Positions 48,869-61,500 of a DNA stretch of 64,000 bases are shown here, one piece after another. The stretch is from Amyelois transitella (Eukaryota; Arthropoda; Insecta; Lepidoptera; Pyralidae): positions 8,559,001-8,623,000 of the forward strand of contig NC_083507.1 in assembly GCF_032362555.1 (NCBI RefSeq). Reading direction: 5' to 3'. A program made the translations under genes and the position numbers. Each line of letters opens with the position of its first letter. Position 1 is the stretch's first letter. The notes under the pieces are model-generated. The model made no database searches and was not told the origin of the DNA. It saw only the letters and a program-made list of their open reading frames with translations.

Positions 48869-50990
48869 TAAAAAAATATTAACCCTTTAATTATTATTGT
48901 CAAATATAAAATTTATTGTGAACTTTTTAATTTTTGATAAATATATATTTCTCCAATAAAAACTAAAAAAGTATCAAAAAACAAAAATTTTAACAGAAAG
49001 TATATCTTAATGTTATTTTTATTGCCCAAAAGATACTGTCCTAATACAATACATTAAGTAATATCCTTTACAGGCACGAGAGCTCGAAAATAATGAAGGG
49101 CCATGTTCTGCTGTATGGCTAGGGATGGAAATGTGATTCAGTAGGTTACTGCTCCATCGACTAACTAAAATAATCTCAAATAAACATTACTATGTTTTTT
49201 CTTCGCTACTCTTACGAGATGATTGAAAGGTCCTATTCCAAAATGCAGAAAACCATACAACAGCAGTCAGCTTCATTCGACCAGTTCCAGTCTGTCCGAG
49301 GTCTGACCGACTCGGACAGACTGGATTAAACTTGTGTAATTAAATGGCGCAGTGACACAGTGCAGCGTGTTACCGACAGACGACTAGCAACTAGCGACAC
49401 GCTTCATGGCCTGTTATGGATTCGTTTTGCCCGGTAGACCCGCAGCTCTCCTTGTTCCAGAGATAGCCCCTAAATAGCGGCAGGAATAAATAAAATAAAG
49501 AGATTGCAAAAATACGGTCTTTACTTTTCCACTGACAAAACGAGACACCAACAAAACACTATTCAAAAAATTACAAAAATAAAAGAAACGTTCTTAAATG
49601 CAAAATTTTTGGTCATCCCCAAATAGTGTGTCTATTTAGTTTGTGATCCCCAACATGGCCCTTATACTAGAGTATCCACAATTTGACTTGACGTAATTTC
49701 AAAAGTAACTTCAGCGCCCTCTTTCTAATGTTTTCGGACTTTTTCGATAAAATTCTCGATCTGTGACGATTCAACACACTTCGCAGCTTGCATGTTACAA
49801 AGAAAAAAAAACACAAAGGAGGTTTTGAGAAACCAGCTGTTTTTGTCCTCAACAAAGTGCTTGAAATTTTGTGGAAAATCAGTATGGATCTAAATTGAAT
49901 AGTGTCATTTCATCTCAGAACAAGTGACATTTTACGAACTGCATGTGCTATTTAGTTTTTTTTTTAAATTCGTGTTTGTGGTAAAATAATCGATTTGGAC
50001 TTGGTGAAACATCACTTGCGATACATGGACTAGGTACGGTTTTTGTTGTATTACGTCTTATTTGTAGAACTTGAAATGTGTGTAAATTAGGCCAACTTTT
50101 GTTTTTCTCTTATAGGATATTGTCCACAATCTCATTGTAACGGTAAGTCCATTACAGAGTAGATTATTATTTTTTAAAACATTGGTAAATAGGTAGGTCC
50201 TACCCACTTTGTTCACTTTCTGCGTCTGTTTTTTTTTTTGTTGCAATATGTGGTTGAAGCTGTGATGTAACAAATCTTTATCATTACCTGCAACACATAG
50301 TTGATAGACCTTAAAAAGTTGTACTTTAGATTGAACTCTTGTTGTAAATTGAATCTGCTTACAAAGTTTAAAATATCTTACCCACATTTATAATTTCTGT
50401 CGACCATAGTAGTAGTATGCGTGTCTCATTTGAATATGCAAGGCTAAACTTATCTAAATATTCAAGGCAATATTTCATTTTATGATTTTTGAGATTGTGG
50501 GTGGACTATGAAATTATCTTACAGCAAATTTTCTTTGTTAACTAGGTACCAACCTACCTATTAATGTTTTATCCTAAACAATTACATTATTAAGGTTGGA
50601 ATAAATATGTATAGTCTATTAATTAACTATTTTTAATTTTTTATTAATACCATCAAACATGAAAAAGAACATTAAAAAATATCTTTAAATAGACTCATTT
50701 TTTGTTTAGAAATGAGACAGTAGTAAGTACCTTGGTTGGTACAGGTATGGGCATGCACAGTTTTATAAAAGGTTTCTGGAATACATAATTCCATTATAAC
50801 ATCCAGGAAAAAAAATGGATAAAATTATCTCCACATTGCCACTAGCTCCATGATTTTGTGATCCATTTTATTTGGAACTAGTGATATATCTAATTTACCC
50901 TATGGCAATCTACAGAGTTGCTCAAATAATAAAAAAAAGAAGAATACAAAACTAATAAACTGAACTATTGATTAAATTATTACTACCAGT
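48869..50990. other. No gene recognised
   Basis: AT-rich. It contains the 15-bp-arm hairpin at 49286-49325 and a moderately GC-rich patch after it. No supported exon. Confidence 0.4.
49286..49325. repeat. Perfect 15-bp-arm hairpin
   Basis: TCCAGTCTGTCCGAG at 49286-49300 and its exact complement at 49311-49325, with a 10-base loop. No element family recognised. Confidence 0.85.
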
Positions 50991-51060
50991 AGTTCCATCA
51001 TGGAACTGTACCATGATACTAGTTCAGACTAGTATCATGGTACAGTTCCATGATGGAACT
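50991..51060. repeat. Perfect 33-bp-arm palindrome
   Basis: Arms 50991-51023 and 51028-51060 are exact complements around a TCAG loop. The right arm's last four bases are also the first four of the large palindrome that follows. Confidence 0.95.
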
Positions 51061-51363
51061 TATTTTCCAAATTTCATATCTGGAGGATTTTTAGTAGTAA
51101 AATAATCATATTAACAATAAATGTGGTTTCCATCAGAAAAGAATGGCTGGACTGATTTGCTACTGCTACAAAGACAGTTCATTAGTGTTTGTTAGCTGAC
51201 TAACTAATGAACTGTCTTAGCTGACTAACAAACACTAATGAACTGTCTTTGTAGCAGTAGCAAATCAGTCCAGCCATTCTTTTCTGATGGAAACCACATT
51301 TATTGTTAATATGATGATTTTACTACTAAAAATCCTCCAGATATGAAATTTGGAAAATAAGTT
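51057..51363. repeat. 307-bp palindrome with 139-bp arms
   Basis: Arms 51057-51195 and 51225-51363 are complementary apart from one mismatch that I could see (AAAATAATCAT against AAAATCATCAT). The 29-base loop repeats part of the arm (CTAATGAACTGTC). No coding frame and no target duplication evident. Such near identity means the fold is young or is kept identical by copying of one arm from the other. Confidence 0.95.
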
Positions 51364-51645
51364 GCCAACCTAAGATGAAATGTTGGCAACCAGATAAACT
51401 GGGAAAGTATCAAAGCAAATAAAAATGTCAGGCAAATTAGCTTAGTTTATTTATGTTTATTTATTAATAAATTTATACATTACATTTATATTTCCTTTGT
51501 TGGTATAAGTATGTCTTTTATTTGTATTTCTATAAGTATATTATTGCTAAAAAAAGTGACTTGCCGCTTTTTACTTAATTATATGCTTATCCTTTATCCC
51601 TTCATGGGATAAGTCTGTCATTGAAAGGATTTATTTATTTTATAA

Positions 51646-51857
51646 CTAGCTGTGCCCGCGACTTCGTCCGCGCGGAATAGTTATTTTGGGCATCATTGAA
51701 GCCCTCAAGGATTTTTCCATTATTTCTTCACTCTTAATAGTTGCAGCGTGATGTTATATAGCCTAAGGCCTTCCTCGATAAATGGTCTATTCAACACAAA
51801 AAGAATTTTTCAATTCGAACCAGTAGTTCCTCTTCAGCTTTATAATATTAGTATAGA
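51646..51857 (-). mobile_element. Lep1-like Helitron (212 bp)
   Basis: On the minus strand TCTATACTAATATTATAAAG to CTAG, flanked by A (51645) and T (51858). It shares termini with 17883-18791 and 57670-57919. Confidence 0.85.
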
Positions 51858-54800
51858 TTATGTACTATTTCTTGGAAATGTGTAAATTTCTATGCAATAA
51901 AGATATTACAAACAAAAAAAGGGTAAAAATTGTCTATAGTGTGGATTGGTATGTCCTTAGTTAATTGTGAGTTGTAAATGAGTTTCAAATAAAAATTTAA
52001 TAGCTATCTAAATTAAGATAGAATGTAATAATCTTAAATCTGGGGGCTAAAATATGTATCCTTCTTTCCCTTCATCCACATTCATCACTCTTAATGCAAG
52101 TTTAGGACACTTTTGAACTGACCTTTTAACAGGTAGTTTAATCCTTCCATTTTCAACATTTTCCATTCACGACCAGTTAAGTTCATTCATCTGTTTCATG
52201 TGACCATCATCATTTCTACCTTAGAAAAACCACCATCACAAAATTTTCTTATCATTGTTTATAATATAGCCAGGAGACTAAGACCTAATGTCAGTTCCAA
52301 ATATCACTTATTTTTTTTTAAGTAATAATAGGTACCTACTGCCTGACCCTGAAAATAATAAAAACAAAAATACAAAGGCTAATAAATTTCAGATTCTTCT
52401 TTTAGGCAATGGGCTACCATATCAGCTATTGACCAGTTTATGTGGATCTTCCTATTTCAGTCCCATCATCCGGATTTATAAGTGTTGCATAAAGAGTATC
52501 CGATGTTTTGCAGGTCCCTGTTGAATTGGCAGGGGTACAAGGTGGCAGGGTCGCGTCCGTATCGATCCGTCTCGCGGCCCGGCCGCCAGCCTAACACCTC
52601 GCATTACATTACCTATACTTTAACAGTATTTGTATTGTTTTGTTTAAGTTTCCCCTTTCAAAAAGAAACTCACGATATAAATATAAATATTGCAATCTTT
52701 TTGATATAACTAATTCTGTCCAATCCAAACTTCAGACAAACGGATTTCTAAATAATTATCCGAATTATGAATATGGATTGAATGTATTTTGCGTCAGAGG
52801 TCTTATTAGTGATATTGCTAAGCTTATGCCAATACCGATACATCCCATACACCTTTTTATTAATTGATAGACTTTATACTTGGATAACAATTTTTATTTT
52901 CTTTGTTGCAAAACCAAAAGCAATACTTTATCATGATCGATGACGCACTTAGGTTGGTATTGGAATAAGTAGTTAAGTTATATTTTCTAAACTGAGAATG
53001 CTTATTGTTTTCTTAGGTATTTTTCATCTTTCCAGTGAACTTTGCCTTATCAACGAAAACAAACGAAGTATTGTATAATACGGGCACGTTAGGAGTTTCG
53101 AGTTGACTAGATATTAAAAAGTAGTAGGTACGTGTATATGTAGAACGGGCCAGTAGGTTAGGATCACAAGCTATTTATACAACATTAAAATCGATGAAGC
53201 ATCAAAGAAGAACCCGTATGAGTTGATTGTAGGATTACAGTTTGAATCAAAGCAGTCATCAAATTTTAGAAATACGTTACTAGCGTTTTCAAACTAATGA
53301 CACATTCCAATGTGACCTATTTTAAGTTTCAAGTTTAGTTTCAGACGTTTCTGGGTTTGTCATATGAACAAGGAAGATCCTGTTTTAGATAGCTATAGCT
53401 ACAAAGTAGTTTATTATCTGTCAACACGTGTGGTGTGGTAATGCCTTTGCCTGTTACGTAACGTGACACTCACACTAAAATAGCTCAACCACCTGTCTCA
53501 GCTTCGAACCAACATGGAGAATACGTCCGCATTCTAGTATTAGCTACATGTTCGCCTAATCTAAATAAATACTCCGCCCGCTTTGGGTTGACAGATTTAT
53601 ATTGCCTGTCCATGGACGTTTCGCTGCACGTGCAGGAAACTATCGCAACAATACTGTCTTTATTGGGCTAGTGATGGAACGGAGAATACGGTTTTGATTC
53701 TGCAAGAAACCAGTCGAAAGTTTCTTTAAAACAGGTGCTCTCACTGACTTGGAAAATAAAGAATACGTCCTACTTTCGCTCGGCTGTGCAGTTGTGCAGG
53801 AAGGGTAGCTTCTGATCATTTTGCTTGAACTAGTACCTATATATAACTAGTTGTTGTCCGCGGCTATGCTTACGAACATTGTTGTAAAACGCAAATTCGT
53901 AAACAGTATGTTTATATATAATCAACTGTGTAGCCAGTGATTACTTTATAAATATTGATTAATCTGTTTGAAATCGATTTATTTCGAAACAAATATATGC
54001 CTATACACATTTTAATGGAAAATATTTTTTGAAATCAGTTCAGTAGTTTTTGAGTTTATTAGATACGAAAATACTAATCTTTTCTCTTTATTATTAGTGT
54101 AGATTATTGAAGTTGTGTATATAGATTTTTATTGACATTGTCTTTAAAGATGTTAAATCAATTTATGAGATTCAAAATAATTTCAACAAATAGTTTTATT
54201 AAAAGTATGTGACCCTATTACTCCTTGTGCTGCTGTTAAGCCTGCAGAATTATATACAATAGTGGCCTAGTTGCGCATATTGCGTAAATGGCCGTAGACT
54301 TGAACTCATTCTAGCGACAAACAATACTGATGTACTGCAAAGTATACAGTCATATTGTTTTAGGAATAAATAAACCATTTTCGTGTACTTTGAACATGAC
54401 GCCGACAGTGCTACGTTTTGATAATAAAGTTATTTATGACAAAGATGAACCAACGCTATAAATATCATCAAAATGTAAATATTCTCCCATTTCAATATTA
54501 TTAACACCATTTCATATTCAACCTACAATAACGCGTCTGTTTGGCCAAATATTTTAGCTTTTTTAGATGGATACCGATTCAACCAGTCTAAAGGGTCAGC
54601 CCATCAATCAAGTAGAACAAAGGATAGTTAATATTGTTTCCAACTCTTGCAATTGCAACCATCCATACTTATATAGAACCACGTTTTTTCTCTTACGGGT
54701 CTTCTCTCTTTCTAATCGGAGCAAACTGTATTGCCATACCTCGTTCAGCTGTATGGCATCGAGATTCAAATTGCAACCATGCTTGGTGATTTTATCAAAT

Positions 54801-56231
54801 CTTTAAACGAACCCGCTGAGAGCTTTGTGGTCGGATCGTGGTGAGTGAACATTATGCAAGATGCTCGCGGGTAGTCGACTCGAAACCTTTTGGCTCCGGC
54901 GCGGTGGTGTGTTGCGACACCATAGCTTTCACCGCCTGGTTCGATTCGAAAGCGATGCTCAAAACTTTTAACTTTTCATTATCAAACTAAATTCGTTTTA
55001 TATCCATTTGATAACTTCCCTCCCGTGGGAATTTTGGAATAACATGTAACCTCTAATAGCTCAGCTCCACATTATATTCTATCTCCGTGTACAAATTTCA
55101 TCAAAACACGTCAAATAGATTTTGCGTGAAAGAGTAAAAAACACACACATCCTTAAAAACGTTCACATTTATAATATTAGTAGGAAGTAGAATTAATAGG
55201 ATTTGTACTATCATTTAGTAGAGTATTCATGTCATAAAACACAACACAAATATAGAGCTTATTGCGGGTCGTTGATCAGTACAGTTATTTATAGAAAACT
55301 TTGTAAAGACTCACTCTCACCTTAGACCTCACATCGTTTTTGTTCGCTCGGTACTTTATTTTCGAGAAAAGAAGATACTTTATTTCTGAATCATTATTGT
55401 AAGTATATTTAGCTAATTGGGTCATGCCACAGATCAACTCTTAAAACAAATTTGCACGTAGGTATAAATGCCAGTGAAGAAAGAATAAGTGAATTTTAAA
55501 ATAGCCTTCACAAGTCTCAGGATTCAAGAAGAGTGGCATGACTAGTTACAAAACTACGAACTTTGTATAAATTCCGATTTATTCTACGAAGTTTATTTTA
55601 ATTTGTTTGTGATGAATGAAACAGAATGGAGGGATTGCGGAAGGTGGAAAGATGTAACATCTATCTAACCCTCGAGGAAAGAGGCGGGATTATTATTTGT
55701 ATGGAGCGGGGAAGTATGTAGCTTCAGTATTTTTCACGCGTTTTCTACTGAATCATTACCAATCTTTTTTAAATTTAGCGTATTTGCGTATAATTAAGGA
55801 TGGAGAAGATTGAAGGTATACCTTACAACACGGTAAAAATATAGATCCCGTAGGATTTGCGATAAACCTGTATTCTTTTGTAAGTGGCGCTAAATTCGTT
55901 GGTTTTTATAGGAGGAGGAGTTTAATATTCTAACAAAGTTATATTGGATCGTTGAAATCAATAACATGAAAACTTGTTTGGAGAACTGGATTCGGAAACC
56001 ATGTAGACTTTACTTTTCGCCGCCTGTCCCTGGCGCGCTTCTGCTTGTACAGAAATAGGGCAGCTTATTTTATCTGCGACCGGTCTACTGACAAGCCGGT
56101 ATATTAAAACATACCTTCTATATCAATACCAACAACTAAATACATGTGTTGGAGTGTCTAGGGTTTTATTTTAGCCTTTGATGTAAATAAGAATTGATTT
56201 CAGACTAGACCTTCAGTCAGTAATAACGCAC
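51858..56231. other. Gene-poor region with repeat fragments
   Basis: AT-rich. It contains a short family A piece near 52388-52440, a GC-rich stretch at 52520-52610 in which several frames on both strands are open, and repeat fragments at 53855-54110 and 55030-55187. No exon can be assigned with confidence. Confidence 0.4.
53855..54110 (+). repeat. Diverged dispersed repeat
   Basis: TTGTTGTCCGCGGCTATG and AATCAGTTCAGTAGTTTTTG match the order of blocks in 45083-45275 but at lower identity. Confidence 0.4.
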
Positions 56232-56425
56232 CCTAGTTTAATAGAGTGCTGCTCTGTCTGGCTTGTGTATAATTTGCAGGGGGATATCATAGAAGGGTCT
56301 ACGGAGGGTTCGTTGAACCTGTAGGGCTCCAGAGAAGTCGCGTATGTTTCGGCGGCGGGGGCGCGGGTGCACACTGGGCCGGTCGTTGACTCCCCGTGGG
56401 GTGCATTGTGCACGGTGTATCCCGA
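56232..56425 (-). CDS. Possible internal exon, unidentified gene
   Basis: On the minus strand, acceptor TGTGTTTAG precedes a 194-base open stretch ending at a donor-like CTAGG|GTGCGT. The frame (SGYTVHNAPHGESTTG...EPYRFNEPSVDPSM) has strongly GC-rich third positions and ordinary composition. The other two frames are also open for part of the distance, and no neighbouring exon was found, so this is tentative. Confidence 0.3.
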
Positions 56426-56687
56426 CTAAACACAGATTGATTTCGTTGCACTCCCGCTGACAAACGATACAACGTTTCGTCTTTCTTCTGGCACAAATGT
56501 AAATCATGACGGCTACGACTAGCTGGACCCCGCGCAGCCATGTGCCATGCCAATGTTTACATTATCGTAGATTGACTTGGCCAACATACCGGGGCATGAA
56601 AGATCTCAAGACGTCACTTTACATACTGAAAGTAAATGTAGTAATTAATTTAATTACTACATTTATATATAATACACAGGCTTATGA

Positions 56688-56883
56688 ACTTCAGATTCTT
56701 CTTTTGGGCGATGGGCTAGCAACCTGTCACTATTTGAATCTCAATTCTATCATTAAGCCTAACAGCTGAACGTGGCCACGTTCTTGCTCTGTCTATCCCG
56801 CAAGGGATATAAAAAGAAGAATCCCAAGTTTGTAGACGGAGTGGTCTTATTCTTTTTTATTGGTGCCGGGAAACACACGGCAC
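56688..56883. repeat. Head-to-head family A fragments
   Basis: A plus-strand 3' part (56688-56812, with GGGCTAGCAACCTGTCAC) abuts a minus-strand 5' part (56818-56883, ending AACACACGGCAC). It may be one insertion inside another or an inversion. A 16-bp-arm palindrome, TAAATGTAGTAATTA with its complement, lies just before it at 56633-56665. Confidence 0.75.
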
Positions 56884-57669
56884 ATCAGAACCAAATGCAG
56901 TAGACTACACGGTGTAGTAACTAAACTTGATAAGCTTAATTACTGCTCAAATGTTTGATTGCATTGTCTACGTGTTTTATAAATAACTTTATCTTATTTA
57001 TGATAACTTGAACAATAGCTCACTGAGACGCTATAGCTTTATTTTATTATTACTATTCCATACTTATTAGCCATCCACCCACATGTCTGTTTATCTTCCC
57101 GAATGCTGGGTCAGAAATAAAGATACCTAACTTAAATATTTGTAGAACTAGAGAACATTCGATTGATATGAGGATTAGAAATAAAATTTCCCCACATGTT
57201 TCGTATTCAACAAAATTAAATAGGTACACCTAGACAATTTAAAAAAAACGTGATAGTTATAAATTACTCAAGTTACCGAAGATTGGCGGCACAGGTTGGT
57301 GGTATTTTGGCTTGAAGAACGTATGTATTGTTGAATTGTATAGATAGAATTATTCCATACAGCTAAGTATTCAAAACCATATAAAAACTTGCTTCCACTC
57401 TTTTTTTGCAATGAGGCACTAATTGGATTTTGTTATATTTGCAATAGCAACTTCCTGCGAGATTGTTTTTATTTATTTATTATAACTTCTTTGCACAAAA
57501 TACAAATGTATAGCAAAATTGGCGGACTTAATGCAATTATCTACCAGTCAACGATTGAGTCTGACAGAGAACTTTACGTGGGGTCAAACTAAATAAATAT
57601 GTATATTTATACCTACACAAAATATAAAAAAAAATAATTATAACATACAAACATAAAAACTAAAATAAA
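56884..57669. other. No gene recognised
   Basis: AT-rich, without a recognisable repeat or exon. Confidence 0.4.
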
Positions 57670-57919
57670 TCTATACTAATATTATAAAGCTGAAGAGTTT
57701 GTTTGTTTGAACGCGCTAATCTCAGGAACTTCTGGTTCGAATTAAAAAAATATTTTTGTGTTGAAAAGACCATTTATCGGCTTTTGGCTATATAACCTCA
57801 CGCTGCACCTATTAGGAGCGAAGTAATAATGGAAAATGTAAAAAAACCGGGGTTAATTATTCATTATTGAGGGCTTCAATATAACAATTCCACGCGGACG
57901 AAGTCGCGGGCACAGCTAG
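57670..57919 (+). mobile_element. Lep1-like Helitron (250 bp)
   Basis: The cleanest copy: TCTATACTAATATTATAAAG at the 5' end, GCGGACGAAGTCGCGGGCA and CTAG at the 3' end, flanked by A (57669) and T (57920). Confidence 0.88.
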
Positions 57920-60900
57920 TACGTAAACAATATAGGTACATAAATAAATAGTTGCAGCGGTGTTATTCCTAAATGAAAAATATATAGAGCAATAAAGTCC
58001 ATGCAGGTAGGTTGTCGTTGTTGCCAACAGCGTACAGTAGTTTTCGATGTGGTGTCGAGGTGAGCTGGTTTCGCACGTGGCCGTTGCTGCACAACCGGGT
58101 TGTCGACCTGTGGCCTTGGGCCGTAATCTTAACACAACATAAGAAACAAAAGCCTTAAAACAGGTTCATTAAGATTCAAAATGTAGCATCTCTTACTCCT
58201 CTCCAGTGTTTTTGGCAAAAACTATAATACATTTAAAATAAGACGCTGTTATATTAGTTATTGGAACGAATGGATAAAACAATATCAACCTAGTTTTATG
58301 TAAAGGTGATTTAGTGCAGAGTCTGCGCTGTGGTATAAGGTCTCTCGACAGTCATGTTTGCCAGGCTCATTAATTTCATTGTTGTCTGTGGTCGTGCTCA
58401 TTAAGTTACAATTATCAACAACATTATTATTACACTAGTATGTAGCTAACTTCTTCATCACTTATCACTTACTTAAATAAAATAGTATCTCTAGCTGGTT
58501 TTCTTGCAACTACTTGTATCTCTTAAGAATTCTTCTTACCCTACTGGTTCGTGTTGTTTATGCTTATGAAAAAGGAAAATTGTACAGATCGGCGCTAAGG
58601 GAAATTTAATTATATATTCGCAGCAAATAAACCAATATATTTGGCATGGTGCTTTTGAACTTGGAGTCAAGGAAGGTCGCGTTGGAATAACAGACACTTG
58701 CGTCAAGGATTGTATCTTTTTTCTTCGTTTTCGGTTCGCTCATTGCCAGTAAGACAAATCACTCTTTAAGGCTAATGACGTGACCATTTATATTTAAAGG
58801 CAATATCACGTTTATACTGGAAGTGATCTGGTTGGCTTGAGAACATAAACTTCAAAAATGTTCAAATATACCTGTCCAGTTCAAACCTCGAGGACCCGAG
58901 CGGACGATATTTGTAAAATGGCTCTTAACAATACCGTACACTGATATTTACCTGACGGTACGCACCTGGTGTTCCGAGTATTTATGTTTTTATGGATTGC
59001 AACTTGAGATTGAATCGTAACTAGACAGGTTTCTTCAAACACGTTAACTATTGTTATTATTAGAATTGTATCGATAATATGTAATACTTATACGTTCATT
59101 TGAAGTTACTACATATAAGCTATGTTACTTACATATAAGCTAATTGTTTTGAACACTTCATTTTCGTCTTTTACTCCATAAAGGTGAGAACCATGTTGAA
59201 GACTTGTCATTGTTAGGAATTATGATGTTTCTTTGATTGCGTAACTATCATTTAAGTCATTAACAAGCAGAGGTTACTGTTTATAAGAGTTTAGAACAGT
59301 TAAATAGGCATTGGTTTTTCAGTTTTTTCCTGACTGCTGTTGGTCAATATTTTTATTTATTAAGATTTATTTTGTTAGAAAGCTAAAATGTAGTCCTAAA
59401 GACAGAGATAGGACAGGACTTAATACGACAATCCCATTTCCTTAATCTACCTGATTCCAAAATTGTTATCTCCCGAAATGGTAATGTTCTAAATAACAGT
59501 TTGAAGGACTACATTAGAAAGACGAGATGTTATTTATTGTTTTTTGATTCGGCGTATTTATGCAAGTACACCATGCATGATGAAAATGTGTGACTGAATC
59601 AACAGCCGACCTATCTTCGTCAAATGCGCGTCAGTTTACGGAGGAAATTATCATAAAGTACAGTTAGCGTAGCGTTTTATCGAACGGTGCATAATATTTC
59701 CATGTAATGATTTCCAAGCGGGTTCCAAAGGAACCCGTGCCGACCGGACACCGCGATCTGCGCTGCGACAGGCGTCGGGCGCGGTCGTTCACCAGACTTG
59801 GCCCTTTGCCCCGCCTACGGGACAGATACGATGCTCTTGTTTGCGTACACGCAACCAACTCGTTGGGAATTCACATACAATAAAAGTGATCACTTTGATG
59901 CAGTTATTAATTTTGTAATATCTACCTATAATCACCGTACAGTCAGTCAGCATGATCATGTTGATCATGCTGACTCCTCTAGCCCAGCACCTATGTCCTC
60001 TTTTGTTGTTGAACACATCTGTCTTCAATACCAAAACATCCATTTCAATAGAATATTTTATTTCACTATTAAATACCTACTTGCTTGCGCAAGTATAAAT
60101 CCAAACAAAGTTCAATCTTCTATACCTACTTATCCATATGCCAAAGTAATAGTATAGTCTCTCCCTACCCTGGGAAAGGGAATTATTCTATTATGTAGGA
60201 TGACGTATCATGCAAATACAAATCATGGCAAATATACGTATAACGTGTAAGTAGTGGTACTACGTGATTATATTTGCACTCTCTACTTCATCCCTTTTTG
60301 TAGGGGGTAGAAATATAAATTTAAACTAGTTTTTTCTCAATGTTTTTTTTTGTCCTTATGAGATAAATTAACTAACTTTTCACCTGTCGTCGGGTAACCG
60401 ATGTTGCCAGGGTTTAAGCTATAGTAGTTCTTGGTAGAAAAATGATCATCAATTTACACTCTTGTTCTAAGATTTAATAATCACAGTTTAACAGTACTAA
60501 AATTATGAATTTTGTTTTTAGTAGTATTTAGTTATCTGTTCTTGCTATTATATATATTATCCCTATTTCTAATTAATACCTTAAAGCCACGAATATCATA
60601 ATTAAGGAGGAATACAATAAAGATAAGGCAAAATAAGGTTGTGAACGGAACAGCCTCAGTCAGAATTTGCAGTTGCGTCTAGCAATGCATAGAGGCTTGT
60701 TGATCTCGACACCAAAATACATATATAATACATTACAAAAATGTTGTAAAGGGCAATATTATTCCATATTAAATGCAAAATATATTTAGGGTACTTTATT
60801 AGATAAACATTGATGCTGTATTGCTTAAAATTGCCATTATTTCTTGTAAAAAGTAAAGGATACAAATAAATATATAAACAACTGATTGTATTCATATTGA

Positions 60901-61023
60901 AACAACGGACAAATTACACTGATGGAGTTAGACTCGAAGTAAGTTCTTTGTGACTTGTGTTACGAGATACTAACTCAACGATACTGTATTTTATAATAAA
61001 TACTTACATAGATAAACATCCAA
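57920..61023. other. Gene-poor region
   Basis: AT-rich with two GC-rich patches (58010-58115 and 59715-59830) for which no strand or frame stands out. A perfect 14-bp-arm hairpin lies at 59945-59975. The 59715-59830 patch could be a CpG promoter or first exon, but nothing links it to a gene. Confidence 0.35.
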
Positions 61024-61092
61024 GGCATGTTGAGAAAAGAACTTTTTCTGATTGGCCTGGGCAATCAGAAAAAGTTCTTTTCTCAACATGCC
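61024..61092. repeat. Perfect 31-bp-arm hairpin
   Basis: Arms 61024-61054 and 61062-61092 are exact complements with a 7-base loop. It touches the tRNA-like sequence that follows. Confidence 0.93.
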
Positions 61093-61161
61093 CTGGCCGG
61101 GATTCGAACCCGGGACCTCCGATGTCACAGACAAGCATATTACCGCTGCGCCACAGAGGCC
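61093..61161 (-). repeat. tRNA-derived SINE head
   Basis: On the minus strand the sequence starts GGCCTCTGTGGCGCAGCGG, containing an RNA polymerase III A box (TGGCGCAGCGG), and has a perfect B box (GGTTCGAATCC) about 40 bases on. The acceptor-stem ends do not pair, so it is not an intact tRNA gene. Its downstream body is the 31-bp hairpin. Confidence 0.7.
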
Positions 61162-61194
61162 GTCAATTTATAAATTGATTATTGTGGGTATATA

Positions 61195-61500
61195 GAGATA
61201 AGATGAGACCTAAGAGATATATATACCATCGCAGACTTTTTTATGGATCTTTTTAAGGTATATAATATTTAGTACATTATTTTGATCTATTTCGTAAAGT
61301 TCAGCCAGCGATGCAATGTAAGCGCAAAAGAAATGTGTTTATTTACGACTTCATATTAGAAATCTTAAAATTATCAGTGGTTCTCTAATATATTAATCGC
61401 TCTATCTCTTAAAAAAACCGCATCAAAATCTGTTTTGTAGTTTTAAAGATATAAGCTTACATACATACAGACGCGGGAAGCTACTTTGTTTTATACTTTT
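61195..61500 (+). repeat. Dispersed repeat (family F)
   Basis: ACCGCATCAAAATCTGTTTT and GACGCGGGAAGCTACTTTG match 44935-45080. The left part resembles sequence inside the long Helitron near 18476-18530 (GCGGACTTTTTT). Probably LINE-derived. Confidence 0.55.

Noticed and set aside
50058..50387. 109-codon minus-strand frame
   Set aside because: Composition follows the AT-rich background; nothing recognisable.
58010..58135. GC-rich patch with a donor-like GAGGTGAGC
   Set aside because: No phase-consistent acceptor or recognisable peptide on either strand; may be repeat sequence.
59798..60157. 119-codon plus-strand frame
   Set aside because: It crosses an AT-rich region and a small palindrome, with no domain or codon bias.
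61093..61161. Functional tRNA gene
   Set aside because: A and B boxes are good, but the acceptor-stem ends do not pair; better explained as a SINE head.
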